Source: Eutreptiella sp. 'Long Island Sound 2002'
Taxonomy: Eukaryota; Euglenozoa; Euglenophyceae; Eutreptiales; Eutreptiaceae
Direction: 5' to 3'
DNA length: 64,000 nucleotides
Assembly: GCA_964036045.1 (NCBI GenBank)
Contig: OZ038380.1
Span: forward strand, 117,289,699 to 117,353,698
Shown here: positions 1-11,929 of the stretch, piece by piece
How the letters are laid out: every line of letters begins with the position of its first letter
Numbering within the stretch: position 1 is the stretch's first letter
The notes under the pieces: model-generated
Seen by the model: only the letters and a program-made list of their open reading frames with translations
Told to the model about the DNA's origin: nothing
The model's database searches: none
Position numbers and translations under genes: made by a program

Positions 1-2564
1 CGCTCCCGCTCCACCAGGCGCGGGCGCCCGCGCCACCGCCGCCCCATGTCAACCACCCCCTCCCCCCACGAACCCCGGCGGGCTTCCCGTTCCCCCCTCC
101 GCCCGTACGCGACCCCCAACCCCAGTCCCCGCCACCGCCGCTCCCGCTCCCGCAGGCGCCGCCAAGCACAGCACCGCCGCCCCATGTCCACCACCCCCTC
201 CCCCCACAGGCCCGACCGGGCCTTCGCTCCCCCCGTCGCCCGTACCCGTCCTCCACCCCCAGCCCCCGCCACCGCTGCTCCCGCTCCCCCAGGCGCCTCC
301 ACACCCGCCACCGCTGCAGGTCGACGTGCAGCGGCCGGTGTATTTGGCGTCCAGCCCGCTGCGCTTCGTTGGCGTTGTGCTGGGCGCGTTGCTCGACGAG
401 GACGTTCGGTGTCCAGTCCTGCCGTGTACCCTCCCTGAGCGCCGTGGCTTGGGCCGCCTTGGCGAGTGCCGTGACGTCGGGGGGCAGTGGGGGTTCAGCG
501 ACCTTGGGCACCATGCCGGTGTCTGTTGGGAACTTCCAGTATTTTGTGAACATCCCCAGCTGGTGGGTGTTGTGGCTGTCCGGGAGGGTCAGAGAGAGTG
601 CCACTTTGATCCTGGTCACCGCCTCCGGATGTATGGTAGTGGGGTAGTGCCAGAGGGTGTGCTTGGTGGGGTCCAGGTGTGATTGGGGGGTACGTCCCGC
701 GGGCTCCATTTTCTGCGGCGTGAGCATGTCGTCGAGGGTGACCTCGTCGAGGCAGTTGGCTTCAGCAGCCCATCTTGTCTGCCATTCCGTCAGTGTTGGG
801 TCGGTCCCGGCGCAGTCCAGAGAATAATGGATAGCCATCCACTCCGGGTCGGGGTCGACGATAATGTCGGTACCCGTTGTTGCATTTATCCAGATAGCTT
901 GTGTGGGTCTCGCCTTGGGCGTTTGGTCGTCGTCGCCCAGGGCTGTGCCTTCCATGGCTGCCATGCCCTTGGTTGTTATAAAGAGGTGCATGGCCTGCGT
1001 TAGTTGTACTTGGTGTGGCGTAAGGAGGCGCATGGATATCATCGTTTTTATCCTGGGGAGGATTTTCTTCCAATCGATGGTGCCTGTCGGTAGTTGCCAT
1101 GTCGTTGCCGTGCTCCTTGTGTGGTTCCCCCCTCGGGGTAGTTGGTAGTTGTCTGGGACGTGACGCGAGGTGAGAGGCTTGTCGAGTTGTTGGACAGTTG
1201 TGTTGGCGTTGGGGGGTTCGGCCCTTTTGTGGGCTGCTGGGCTGTGCTCTTGTTGCGGGGGCCCATGTTCGTGTTGCGTGGGCGCTTGGGGTTTCGTAGG
1301 ACTGGGGGTATGTGTTGCTCCGGTATCTGTTGTGGCATTGTAGGCCGAAGGCTGGTGATGCTGTGTGCTCCGGTGGCTGCATCTTCGTGCAGGTAGAACT
1401 CCAGCGGTGGTAGCCCAATAGGGTGCCACTTGCGTGGGTCATCGTGCGGGCAGTGGAGGTGGAGGTTTTGCTGAGTAGACCAGCTGTGGTAGGCCAGGAT
1501 GGCGTTCTTGATGGCGGGGTTGCTGTTGTCTCCAAACGGGTGGTCGGGTCTGGAGCAGTCTTCGAACTTTTTGTGAACGGTCGTAGCCAGTGCTCCGATG
1601 TCTCCGTCTGGCACTACGTCGTCCCATGTTGTGCGGGACGTGGCATCCTGTGCACCCGTGTGTCCCTCCAGGACCTCCGTCTTGTACTTGGTCCAGTCTT
1701 GTAGCATGCGTTCCACGTACGCAGCTTCCGTGTACGGCTGGATACTGTGCTCCGCCAGGGTGCGGGCATGGGTCAGCTGTCGGTACAGGGTCCAGTGTTG
1801 GGGGGCTGGTCTCGGTGGGGGGGTCGCGGCGGGTCCGGGCGTGGGCTCCTTCTTCTCGGTTGCCCTGTGTCCTCAACGGGTGGCGTGCACCAGGGTGTAC
1901 TCGTCATCTTCTCGCCCGGGTGTCCATTCCAGGTGGGCTTCCCCCGTGGACACAGTGGTCGGTCGGCATGCGGTGCGTGCGTAGGGGGGCCGGTTTTGTC
2001 ATGCAAGACGATGGTGTGGCCTCGGGTCCAACTGTGTAGGGTCAGGACAAGAGCCGCTGCTGCTTCCTTGAGGGTCGCTGCCGGCGGGGCGTCGGATTCC
2101 TGGATGAAGACCAGGGCCTCCTTCGCGCGTGGGGCTCCCGCCAGGTTCGTCAACGCTCCAGTTTTGGTCTCTCGTCCCTGCACCACCACTCTTTCTGGTG
2201 ATTGTTGCTGGGCCTTTTCATGTTTTCGTCGCTCCTGGATGTATGCCCCTGGGTCTCGGTTGCTTCCTGTTTCCGTTATCCGTTGGTCTGTTTCGTTGAG
2301 TGCCCGGTATAGGCTCTATGTCGGTCGTTGGTGCGCGTCGGCCGCGACCTGCAGTACGCGTTGGATGCTGTCCTGCAGTGGGTCGTTGTCTAGGTCCAAG
2401 GGGATGTGGTTCGCAGAGACGTCGAGGCCACTGGCCAGTGATTCCAGGGGTGAGTCATGGGCTTCGGGAGGGGCGGAAAGTTGGGAGTGTGTTTCCATCG
2501 CCGTGCCGGTTGTGGTACTGGACACGGACAGTGGTGCTTCGTGTGCGTGGTCCTCTGGCTCCAA
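1..2564 (-). pseudogene. Decayed minus-strand coding region, function unknown, cut by the left edge
   Basis: I do not recognise this protein. Protein-like sequence on the minus strand passes through three frames. From 2564 down to about 1950 one frame reads well, interrupted by a TAG at 2316-2318, and includes EALVFIQESDAPPAATLKEA. From about 1960 down to 1390 a second frame carries on, with WDDVVPDGDIGALATTVHKK and NAILAYHSWSTQQNL. From about 1330 to base 1 a third frame stays open to the window edge and includes PEWMAIHYSLDCAGTDP and HQLGMFTKYWKFPTDTGM. Mixed hydrophobic and charged residues with many W, Y and F, unlike the low-complexity translations around it, argue that this was real coding sequence. 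At least two frame changes and one stop suggest a pseudogene, although introns or base errors could also explain them. A retroelement gag or accessory protein is possible but not shown. Confidence 0.5.
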
Positions 2565-2569
2565 TGTCT

Positions 2570-5245
2570 CCGTTTGTGGGCCCGGCCCCAGAGAGTTGTC
2601 CCAGTCGTCGTGGCGTGGCGAGGCGTGCTGCAGTGGTCCGTGTTTTGGGGGCTGTACTCCGTGCGGTCGGGGCTGTGGTTTGGTCCGTGGTTCGGTAGCT
2701 GTAGTTTGTGTGCTGTGACAGGTTCGGGTCCTGTTTCGGGTTGTTGGTGTCGCGCCGCGTTATGTGGCTGTAGTTCGTGTTATGGCTATACTCCGTGCGG
2801 TCCTGGCTCGGGGTACGCTGGCGTGTTGCGGTACTTGCGGTTCGGTTTGTGTCGTTGCTGCTATGTCGGTATGTTGTGATGGGGTTTGGTCTGGTTCCGG
2901 TTCCATTTGGCGTCGTGTCGCTCCCTCCCCTATCATCTCCCCCCCATAGGGGCCCGGTTGTGTTGGCGGTGCCGGGGTCATGGTGCGTGTGGCTTTTGGT
3001 CGTTGGCTCCTGGTGCTCGCTGTGTACCGCGTGGGTGGGGCGTGGGGGGGGTGTGCCTGGTGCCTGCATCCGGCTTCAGGGGTTGCCGAGACCATTGGGG
3101 TCGGCCGGGCGTTGTTTCCCCCCTTGGGTTGTTGTTGATGTCGGCGTGCTCGGCGTTGCCGGTTCCCCCCGGGCGACGTCGTCCTGGTGCTCCTGCTCCA
3201 TCGTGTCCTGTGTTTGTATTGCGTGTGTGGTCTTTCTTGCTTGCCATGTATGTGGGCGTGGATGTACCGCCTGAACGTACACCTCATACTATACTGTTGC
3301 GTGTTGTCACATGCGTGTGTGCACCATATACTGGCCTAGTAGGCGGCGTACCTCTTGCCCTTGGCTTCGGCGTCTCCTGGATTCTGTTTGCCCGCTGTAG
3401 TGCACGGCACAAATGGCGCTCTTTATCGTCCGTCAGCAGCCGCCATGTGGAGGAGCTGCGGCACATAGGGGGTAGGGTCAGGTCGTGTTGGGTTGCGGCA
3501 TATTGTTTGTGGTTGGTGGCGTGGCGTCGCGTAGCCGTGTCGTCATGTTGTGCCGGGTTGGATGGCGTTGGGTCGTGTGGCGTCGCGTGGCTGTGGTGTT
3601 GCGTCGTGTCGCAGCGTGTGTTGTGTTGTGTTGTTGTGTGGTGTTAGGTGGTGTCTTGTGGTGCCGGGCGTTGGCTGTGCCACGGCGCGTCTTGGGTTGT
3701 TTTGGGCTGTTGGTTGTGCTGTGAAGTATTGCGCTGTGTGGTGTGGTGTCGTGTAGCTGCCGTTAGGTTGTGGTGTTGTGTGCTGTGTGACGCTGTTGTG
3801 TAACGCCGGTTTTTGTCGTGTGCCGCCTTGTGGTATGTTGCGTTGTGTTGCCGTGGTGCTGCATGGTGTGTCGCGACGTGCTGCGCTGTGTTGGGTCATG
3901 TCGTGGTGGTGGTATATGGTTGCGTCTGGTTGTAGGTGGTGGTGCTGTTTACGTTGTGCGTCGTGGTGTGTCGTGCTTCGTGCTGGTACCTGGTTGGCTC
4001 TCCGGGTTGCGTCCATTTTTGCTTTGCTTTGTTGTGCTGTGTGTTATTGTGTGTGTGTATTGGGTTGCGTGTATCGTGGTGTCCGGTTTTGTGTGTTGCG
4101 TCGGGGTTGGTTTAATGTTGGGTTTCGTTGTGTCGTGTTATGTGGCGAGGTGGCGCGTCTCGTGGCGTTCTGTTGTGGCTCGTTGCCTTATGGCGTGTTA
4201 CGTTGTGTTGTTCGTGGTGTCCGTTTTTGTGTGTTGTGTCGGGGTTTGTTTGGCGTTGGGTTCAGTCGTGTCGTGTTTTGTGGCGTGGTGGCGCATCTTG
4301 AGGGGTTCCGTTGTGGCACTTTGCCTGGTGGTGTGTTATGTTGTGATGTTTTGTTGTTGTTGTTTCCGGCGGGGCTTGTTGGGTTGTCGTTCTGCGGCGT
4401 TGTTTTGTGGCAGTTGGTGTGGTCCTTTTCATTGCTTTCCGTTGTTGTGTGGCTTACTATTGGCGTGCTTTGCTGGTATGTTCGTTGCGCGTCATTGTTG
4501 CGTCCTGTGGCGCCGTGTTTCATGTCTTTGTGTTCTATCGTTGGGTCGTGTGGTTCTTGTATTGTGTCGTGGCTTGTGTTCTGTCGTGGCGTGTTGTGTT
4601 GTCGTGTTGTGTTTCGGTGCGTTGAGTTGTACGTTAGTGGGCGGCGTCCGGCATTGTCACACGGTGTTGTGCGTTGTTACTTGGCGATTTGTTGCATTGT
4701 ATAGCATGTTGCGTTGCGTTATGGCGTACTGTTGTTTAGTCGTTTGTTGTGGGTTAGTTTTTCTTGGTGTCCAGCTTGTTGTTGTGTGTTCTGTCTCGGC
4801 GTTGTGTGGTGTCGTGTTTTCGTTGTTTGGGTTGTGCTCCGTTTTTGTGCCATGTAGCTCTGTCGGGTTATGTCTTGTTGTGTGGTTTGGTGTGGCTATC
4901 CCGTGGTTTTGTGGTGGCCTCCTCGTTACGGTGTTGTGTTGTGTTGTGTTGTGTTGTTGTGAATGGTGTTGTGTGGTGTTGGGGTATGTGTTGTGTCTCG
5001 GCACGCGGTTCACCGCGTTATCGTGTGGTGTCGTATAGTTGCTTGGGTTGGTTGTGGGTGTTTGTGACACATAGCGTTGTGCCGTGCCGCGTTGCCGTGT
5101 GTTGTTTGGCGGCGTAATATGCCGTTGGTTCTCCGTCATGCTCGGTGTTCGCCTCACCCCGTTATGCCGTTCACGTCGGTTTGCTCCGCGGGACGTGGCA
5201 TACCATGTGGTATAAATAGACATGGGCGTGGGAATGAGAGGTTTC
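2570..5245. repeat. G+T-skewed low-complexity tract
   Basis: The plus strand is overwhelmingly G and T with few A, most strongly from about 3480 to 5130, built from variants of GTGTTGTGTTG and GTCGTGT. The several open frames across it, up to about 400 codons and rich in Cys, Val, Arg and Leu on one strand and Thr, Asn and His on the other, are products of this composition and I do not call them genes. The skew begins just upstream of the decayed minus-strand coding region. A TATA-like string (tataaataga) at 5211-5220 closes the tract; nothing shows that it is a promoter. Confidence 0.7.
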
Positions 5246-5249
5246 ATCG

Positions 5250-8200
5250 GTAGTTAACGCGCCATACTTTACACTTGGCGACTTCACTCTTTGATTTTGG
5301 CGGGGTCCAAGAGTAAGCGCTTTTTTGTGTCAGTTTGGTGTTTGCTTGCCATGTGCATCCTCGCCGCACCCGTAGCGTAGCCTTGACTCCGTCCCTTTGT
5401 CCTTTTCCGCGTTGGTCTTATGCTTCTTTGGTGTTGTGTCGTTGCCGTGTGTTGCTTAGCGGTGTGTTGTTCCGTTGGTTGTTCGGTGTTTGCTCCGCCC
5501 CGTGGTGTGGTTCAGGATCCAGGAAAGCGGCACTGGCCGATTAGTGCAGGTAAGGCAGCTGGCGAGGCTAGCGGAACGTAGGTGATGCCACAGATGTGCA
5601 AATCCTGTGTGATCACGCCCCGGGAACCTCGAGTGCCAGAGGGTCCCCCTACAGGCGGGCGATAACCAAGCTGCGGCACCCTCTGGGCTGAATGCCAGCC
5701 AGTGAGTTTTATTTCCAGGCAACGGCTTGGTTTTGGAGTCTACCCCCACGTGATATGTGTGTAATTCCTGTTTTGTCTACTGTTGTCACTGCAGTGTGAA
5801 TTGCTGAGTGGCATACGCGGGCATTGCCAGCGATGGTGCCATATTTGTCCTGCTTGTGTGCAGAGCACATGTGTGGGCTGGTTAGGGTGAATTCCCTGAC
5901 TTGGGAGGTATGTGCCGCCCAAGTACGCCTTTCGGGGATACTTGGGGCTGGTGGAGGGAGTGTTAAGGTAGTTCAAAGCTGGTCTGGGAATTGAAATACC
6001 CACCCTTCCCTCCCTTTTTTGCATTTTTGCTGGGTCATCACCAAATGGTCTTCCCGGACACAAGCCCTACTTGTGTCTTGCGGGGGGGGGGGTGTTTTGG
6101 GATTGACCAGCCTTGTGAGGGCCACCTCTTTGGCTCCCCATGAGGACCCTTACGCCGTCCTGGAGGTATCTTTCTTCCTCCGCTGAGGTACCTAGCTTTC
6201 CCCTGTTTGCAGTTGTTGCAGAATGACGATTCCCTACGTCGTCATTTCATTGCCGTGAGTGGCATCGGTCAGACAGGAATTCCAACAATTTTATGTTGGT
6301 TAGCGAATTTCATCAAAATTTGATCATTGTCTACTATGTGACCACAGGCGCCCGTCGTCGCAATCGCAAATGACGGCGTCGCCTGTGCCGCGGCTCTGAT
6401 AAGCCAAATTTGTAAAGTGAATTTTTGAGAGCCTAACGGCGCAACACACTTCGAGTGTTCCGCAATTTTTTTCTCTATTTTTTTACATAAGTCGCCAATT
6501 TTTCCCGTGAAGAAAAATCTCGGAATGTGTTTTCATCCCCCAAGTCCAATAACAACAGATTCGCGCGGCCCAGCCCCCTAGGGCAACTTAATGTGCCTCA
6601 TAGGCACCATTGATGAGGGTTTGCCCCTATCACCCTCATATTGAAGCCATTGGGTCCCACCTCAATATGCCCAAAGGGTGATACATTTTTGGGATTTTCC
6701 GAAAATTGGGCGGTCTCATGTACTTGGCGCCCAAGTACATGTAGAAAAATGTTGAGTTGGTATCACGTCCCTCTTTGCACGCCTTACCACCAAAGTCATA
6801 TCACTTGCCTTCCCCGGAGCGTGCATATATGTCCATTATAACCCGATTGGCCACATTTTGTGCTTGCATGCCAAAAATTGACGCTCCAAAACCAGGTGGA
6901 TTTTCAACCCAAGCACTTGCATGTGTGTTTAAGGACCAAAGAGGCATACGAATGTAGGCATACCTTGGTCCTAGGCCACTACGTTGGGTATATAAGGCTT
7001 TGGGAGGGTTGTTGCGCAAATATGGGTCATTTTGTGTGCCAAATTTTGCGGGTTTACAATTCTAAGACAAAGCCCCCAATGGACCAAACATTCAGCAGAG
7101 CCATTCTTCCCAACCCAAACCAACACTCAGGAGTCTAACCTTTACCCAAAGTCCCATGGAGAGCACACCCGAAGCGATGCGGTGCGAGGAAGGTGTGTTA
7201 TCTGCATTTTTCCATTCTTCCACGTGCCCACTTGGGGAGCAGCGCAAGTAACCTTTCGTTGCATCCCAAATGGACCCCAAGCGTGGAATCAGAGGTCCAT
7301 GGTACCGAGACATAGTGGTTGAAGGGAATTGCTGGCTATTCAATTCAAGTCAGAGATATTGTAATATAATTGTGGGAATTTCAAGTCCATTCTGCATGTT
7401 TTTTCATCAATTTACCATTTTTGCGCCTTCATGATGTCAAGTGGAGACCTTGTATCTCAAAGTTGCACTCCATTGACATCATGACCCAAGTATGTGATGG
7501 GGGTACATACTTTGGTGCCCAGCATATGGTGGAGCTAGCCAATAACTCAATTTGGCCTTGGCACACCAAAGCCGCCATGTGGGTGATTTGGGTCAATCCC
7601 AATTCATGGGTTCACTTGGTAAACCTGGCATTCCCAAATCCAGGGAAGTTTGGCCGAAGCCCAAAAGGTATGTTCGGAACAATGCATTTGGTTCCAATTC
7701 TGGGGCACACACTGGTCCAAGTCGGACATGTCCTCCATTTGCCCCAACCATGAGTGTGCGCATTTTTGGGCATTTTCTCCCATTTCCTTTTTTTTCGGCT
7801 CGACGTGCACTATGTTCAGCCCCCACTTGCACGCCGGACACATGGACCAATAGACGAATTATGGTATGTAGCTTATGCACATCGGTCCCCATGAATCACA
7901 CGCCACGTGGACGAACCAAAGCGCGCACTCACAAGGAGCTCTGCCAAGGTGAGTGTGGAGAATTTTGCCATTTTGACACTTGTGGGTACAATTTTGGCCA
8001 TCACCAGGCCATGGCCCATGGAGATCTTTGGGGCCGAAGTACGTGTGGGCCCATATTGGACTCCCATTGGGTCTCATACTGAACGTTGAGTCCCGTCTCC
8101 AAGCGATCATGGAGGAATACCCTTGGGGATACTTACTTGGCTGAATTTTGGGTATGCCAAAACACCTCATTTGGGACCCCAATCTCAGCCCCCCATGTGG

Positions 8201-8730
8201 TCCATTGGAGGCCTCATATCTTTTTGCCCATCTCGAGCCTGGACTTAATTTCAGTTCTTGTACTTAGATATGAGCCGTAGGTCCCAGCTCCTGTCGCATG
8301 AGTCATGGGCAGAGCCTTGGCTGCCCCAGCCACCCCTGAAGAATACTTCAATTTTGCCTATTCTTTGCCATTTGTGACGTCCTTAGTGCACCCTTATGGA
8401 CGCCCCCTTGGATGCACTATTGGTGGTTGTTTGAGACCTAAGTCCTGAGTGCCCATTGCTCCCTTGCTTTCGCTGTGGACCTTGGGTGCAGTCCATTAGG
8501 ACATGATATTGGAAAATAGAATTGCTGAATTTGTGTGTCTTGAGGGCACTTCCCAGTTCTATATCCCCATACCCAATGGAGAGCGGAAACTGCCCATTTG
8601 CATGTAGGTCAGGTACGAGGTCTTGTCTTCATATTTGTCCACTGTTCTTCCCTTCCTCTCAGGGGATGTCCATTTTTTTTTTCATACTTGGATTGAGATT
8701 CGAGTTTGGACATCTTGCTCTTGTTGTATT
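5250..8730. other. Region with no recognisable gene
   Basis: Composition returns to about half A+T. Open frames here are short, overlap on both strands and show no family motif. An imperfect inverted sequence lies at about 6348-6394 (ACAGGCGCC and GTCGCCTGT around a short AT-rich loop). From about 6600 to 8300 the words CCAAGT, CCCATGTGG and TTGGGTC recur on both strands, so this is probably an old, heavily mutated repeat. The style resembles 36,600-36,880 inside the TIR element, but I could not align the two by eye. Confidence 0.4.
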
Positions 8731-9807
8731 GCAGTGTCGTGGTGTTGATCCAAGGGTGACCAGGAGAAGGCCATCCTTCCTTTACGAAGAAAGAGTCGAA
8801 GGGAAAGAGTTGGTAGCAGAAGTAATTCACAGCTGGTCTGAGGAATTTAAACAGCGCCCTAACCTCAACCCGACGCCGCGCAATGCAGGGGCTGCAACAT
8901 CGTGCCTTGCCGACGGGACAACGAACCGGCGCATGCCAGGGCCGGCTGCCGGGCACAAGAGGCAACAGGGAGGGAAGGCGCACGCGGCGCATGCTGTTGC
9001 ACATCCAACCATTCAGGCCGGCTCCTGTCAATGGGGGACGCGCTAAAGCTGACGGGCAAGGGGTTGGCCACCTCCGTTCACAGCAGCGCCCTGGCCCTTC
9101 TGCATGCCCTGAGGATGGGCCTCCCGATGGAGACGGCTCAGTCCCTAAACCAGGCACGCGCTACGTACCCAGGAGGGGTGTCCGAGCTGGATGCGGCGCT
9201 CCACCTCATGCAGCCGCCGGGCAAGGAACTGGAGGTGGGAAATTGGCGATATTCTTCGAAGGCGGGGGCGAAGCACCCCCCCCACCTGGCCTGGTCCGAC
9301 CACTCGGGTGTAAAAAGGAGGGAGGTCAAGTGCTGTAGTGGGAGACAACCTGGTGCCCCGCCCTCGTGCCGTCCACCCACGCGGCCCATAGCTGGGCCCA
9401 CCCACACCTGTGCCCCCCCCTCTCGGGGACCAGGGGCGCCCCCCATAGGGAGCAGGCACTCTGGCAAGAGCGCCTGGGCACCCCCCTGCTCCTGCCTGCT
9501 GTCACAACCCGCGGGGACCCGAGGCGGGTCCTCAGAGACACCCCAACTCAGCTCTATAGGGCAGCGGCCGTGCCCTGCCCTCCCGGCCCTCGAGGCACGG
9601 GACGGGGTACACACCTTCCTGCGGACCCAGGAGGTCAGCCCCGTCAGCGGGGTCCACCTGGTGAGACTCCCTTTTGCAACTCCTGACGACCCCCGCGGGC
9701 CCAGAGCCCTGAGCCCTGCCCCGGACTGGGTCCTGTGGCCCAACGTGTGCGCCGAATGGCTCGCAAGCCTTGCAGCCCAATGCCGATGGATGGCCATTGG
9801 CCCGTGA
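8731..9807 (+). CDS. Candidate coding segment, GC-rich block copy I, first part
   Basis: Unknown protein. The open frame 8902-9807 (301 codons) contains two stretches that recur, changed, in block copy II at about 12,190-12,910. The first is ARATYPGGVSELDAALHL, matched by a near-identical VSELEAALHL stretch in copy II. The second is EARDGVHTFLRTQEVSPVSG, matched by EARDEVHTILQNCPVTAICE. Conservation of a protein frame between diverged copies is the evidence for coding. A further protein-like stretch, PSFLYEERVEGKELVAEVIH, lies upstream in another frame from about 8735 and follows a pyrimidine-rich run ending in gcag, so a spliced exon is conceivable. Extreme GC content makes chance open frames common, and the start codon is uncertain. 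Confidence 0.35.
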
Positions 9808-11139
9808 ACAGCCGGGGCTACAACCACGACCGGGCCCTCCCAGGCACCGCACGGCACAATCCACGGCACACCACCGACGCACTGGGAGGTGGTAGGGATG
9901 TCACGCTACACACGGCTGACAGAATACCTACGATGTGCAGCTCCGATGGCTCCCCCCAGCAGGACGACGGCTTCCACCGCCGGTCCCGCTCCCGATCCCC
10001 GGTCCTCCCGGGAGGCGCGCGGGAAGCCCGCGCAGAGAGGAGTGGAGGCTGGCAAAGGCCGCCGTTACGGTCAGGCCGCCGGCCAGGCAGCCCTACACAG
10101 GCCGAAGGTGCTTTGCCTGGCCGGCCGCAAGGGGCCGCTGCGGCCGCGAAGGAGAGCAGAGAGGACGCCAAGTACCGCGCCCACACCGAGCCCAGCCCCA
10201 CCCACTTGAGCCCCCCCAAGCCGTACCTGCTGAAAGGGTCCCGGGAGCCCAAGGCCGCCTGGCCTGAAGGAAGTCCGCGGTGCACCCGCGCCCCGTTCCC
10301 CAAGCGCACGCCGGCGGACATCAAGCTGCTGCAGCTGCAATGTCGAGTGGTCAAGGCCGGACCTGAGGGGGGCGGGGGGCACGGAGGTCACAGAGGGGGC
10401 CGCGGAGGGGACGACAACTGTGCGGGACGGGGCGCAAGGCCCGGAGGGACAAGGGCGAGGACAGAGGGCAAAAGAGGGAAGGTGGCAGGCGGCCGAGGGG
10501 GCGGGGGCACGTGCAAGGGAAGGGCGAAGGCACGGGCGGCGGCAGGGGGGGGGGCCTAGGAAAGGACAAAGGCACGAGCAGCGGCGGGTGGGGTACAGGG
10601 CACGGTAAAGGGCACCGACAAGGCAGCGAGCAGGAGAAGGCACACGGGAGCAGGACACCAGGGGCAGGAAAGGAACGTGAGGGCAGGGAGGAAGGGGGCG
10701 ACGCGGGCCATCGCGGACAGGGAGGACCGGGCCGTGAGGCGAAGGGGGGTGGGAAGTGCAAAGGGCCCCAGCCGCAAGAGAAGTAGGGCGGCGCGGCCCC
10801 GCGAACGGAGGTCCAAGCGGTGCGGTCTATCCCCCCCGGCATCCATTCGATGCCAGCGCACCACGCCAGCCACCACCACACCCTGCCCCTCTACATCATC
10901 GCCCCGCCAAACTCCCCCGCCACCAGGTCTCCCCACACGGCGGCGCCCCACCCGACCACGCCACCGCAGCACGGGAGCCGCGGGCGGAGCCGACACGGAT
11001 GACGGCCGCTCTTGTGGCGCGGGAGCCCCGTGCCTAGCCGGCACGGATGCTCCCCGCCCTGATGGCGCACCAGCCCCGGGCGGAGCTGGTGCAGGGAGCC
11101 TAGGGGGCCCCGCGTCACGCCGAGGCCCGAGACGCATGG

Positions 11140-11658
11140 GTGCGGGACTGGGACGCTGTTCCAAACCCCCTGGGTGGCGAGACCCTCCCTGTGGTGCTCA
11201 AGGTACTGGGAATGCCCAACTGGGCCACCTCAGGGAACAAGAGGAAGCGGCCGTTCGACACCGTGCTCCTGCGGCGAGACGGGGAGAACCGCGAGGTGCC
11301 CCCGCGGGGTTGCGGGTCACAGGCTCGCGGACGCTCAATCGGTGGCGCGGGCCCCCTAGCCCTCTCTGTGTTCCTGATCAAGGGTCCGGTGTTCTGCTTC
11401 CCGCAGACCCCCAGCTGGCCGCCTCCACTCCCCTCGACCGCTGGTGCTATCGCCCGTGGGACTCGCTGTCACCTGCGCTTCCGCTCTGGAGGCGGCGGGT
11501 TCTTCGGGCGGGAGCGTCAGTTGATGAGGGCGGCGCGCAGGGCCCAGGGCAGCCAGACGTTGGCCTCTGCGTCCGTAACGCGGAGCCCCGCTCCCCAAAC
11601 CAGGAAGGCCTGCCAGCCTGGCTCCTGGTCCGGCTATCCCGCTCAAACCACGGCCTGA
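11140..11658 (+). CDS. Candidate coding segment, GC-rich block copy I, second part
   Basis: Unknown protein; 172-codon open frame. Its first fifty or so residues, including GGETLPVVLKVLGMPNWATS, match a frame in block copy II at about 14,215-14,300 (QDPPDVLEALGLLKWATSGG), so this part is likely coding. The following third is less convincing. The tail overlaps a minus-strand sequence reading LRVTDAEANVWLPWALRAAL, which in block copy II appears on the plus strand at 15,296-15,380 as LRVTDAAGNEWLPRGLRTAL. The block was therefore partly inverted, and this frame is probably a fossil rather than a working gene. Confidence 0.3.
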   Translation: MRDWDAVPNPLGGETLPVVLKVLGMPNWATSGNKRKRPFDTVLLRRDGENREVPPRGCGSQARGRSIGGAGPLALSVFLIKGPVFCFPQTPSWPPPLPSTAGAIARGTRCHLRFRSGGGGFFGRERQLMRAARRAQGSQTLASASVTRSPAPQTRKACQPGSWSGYPAQTTA

Positions 11659-11929
11659 GGGACTCTTTTCGTCCTCCCGGGCCACGCGGTGATCTGCCCG
11701 AAAAGCCATGACCCCCTGAGGTTGAGCACATGCCCCGGGTGCCGCCCTCCTGTGGATCCACGTGCACCTGAGGGACCCCACGTCCGTCGCAAACTTGCCG
11801 CACGTGTTCACAAACTAGCCAGCGTTCAACAACGCGCACTGCAGGACCAATATTACCATACCCCGCTGTCCAGGGACTGGGCCAACGCATGCACGGGCCC
11901 GCCTCCGGGCGCAAAACGCGGGCGTGCGG

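Noticed and set aside
3818-5038. 406-codon frame rich in Cys, Val, Leu and Arg
   Set aside because: The translation of a G+T-skewed low-complexity tract; no domain, and overlapping frames are equally open.
5211-5220. TATA-box-like tataaataga
   Set aside because: No gene start or conserved context follows it; one such word is expected by chance.
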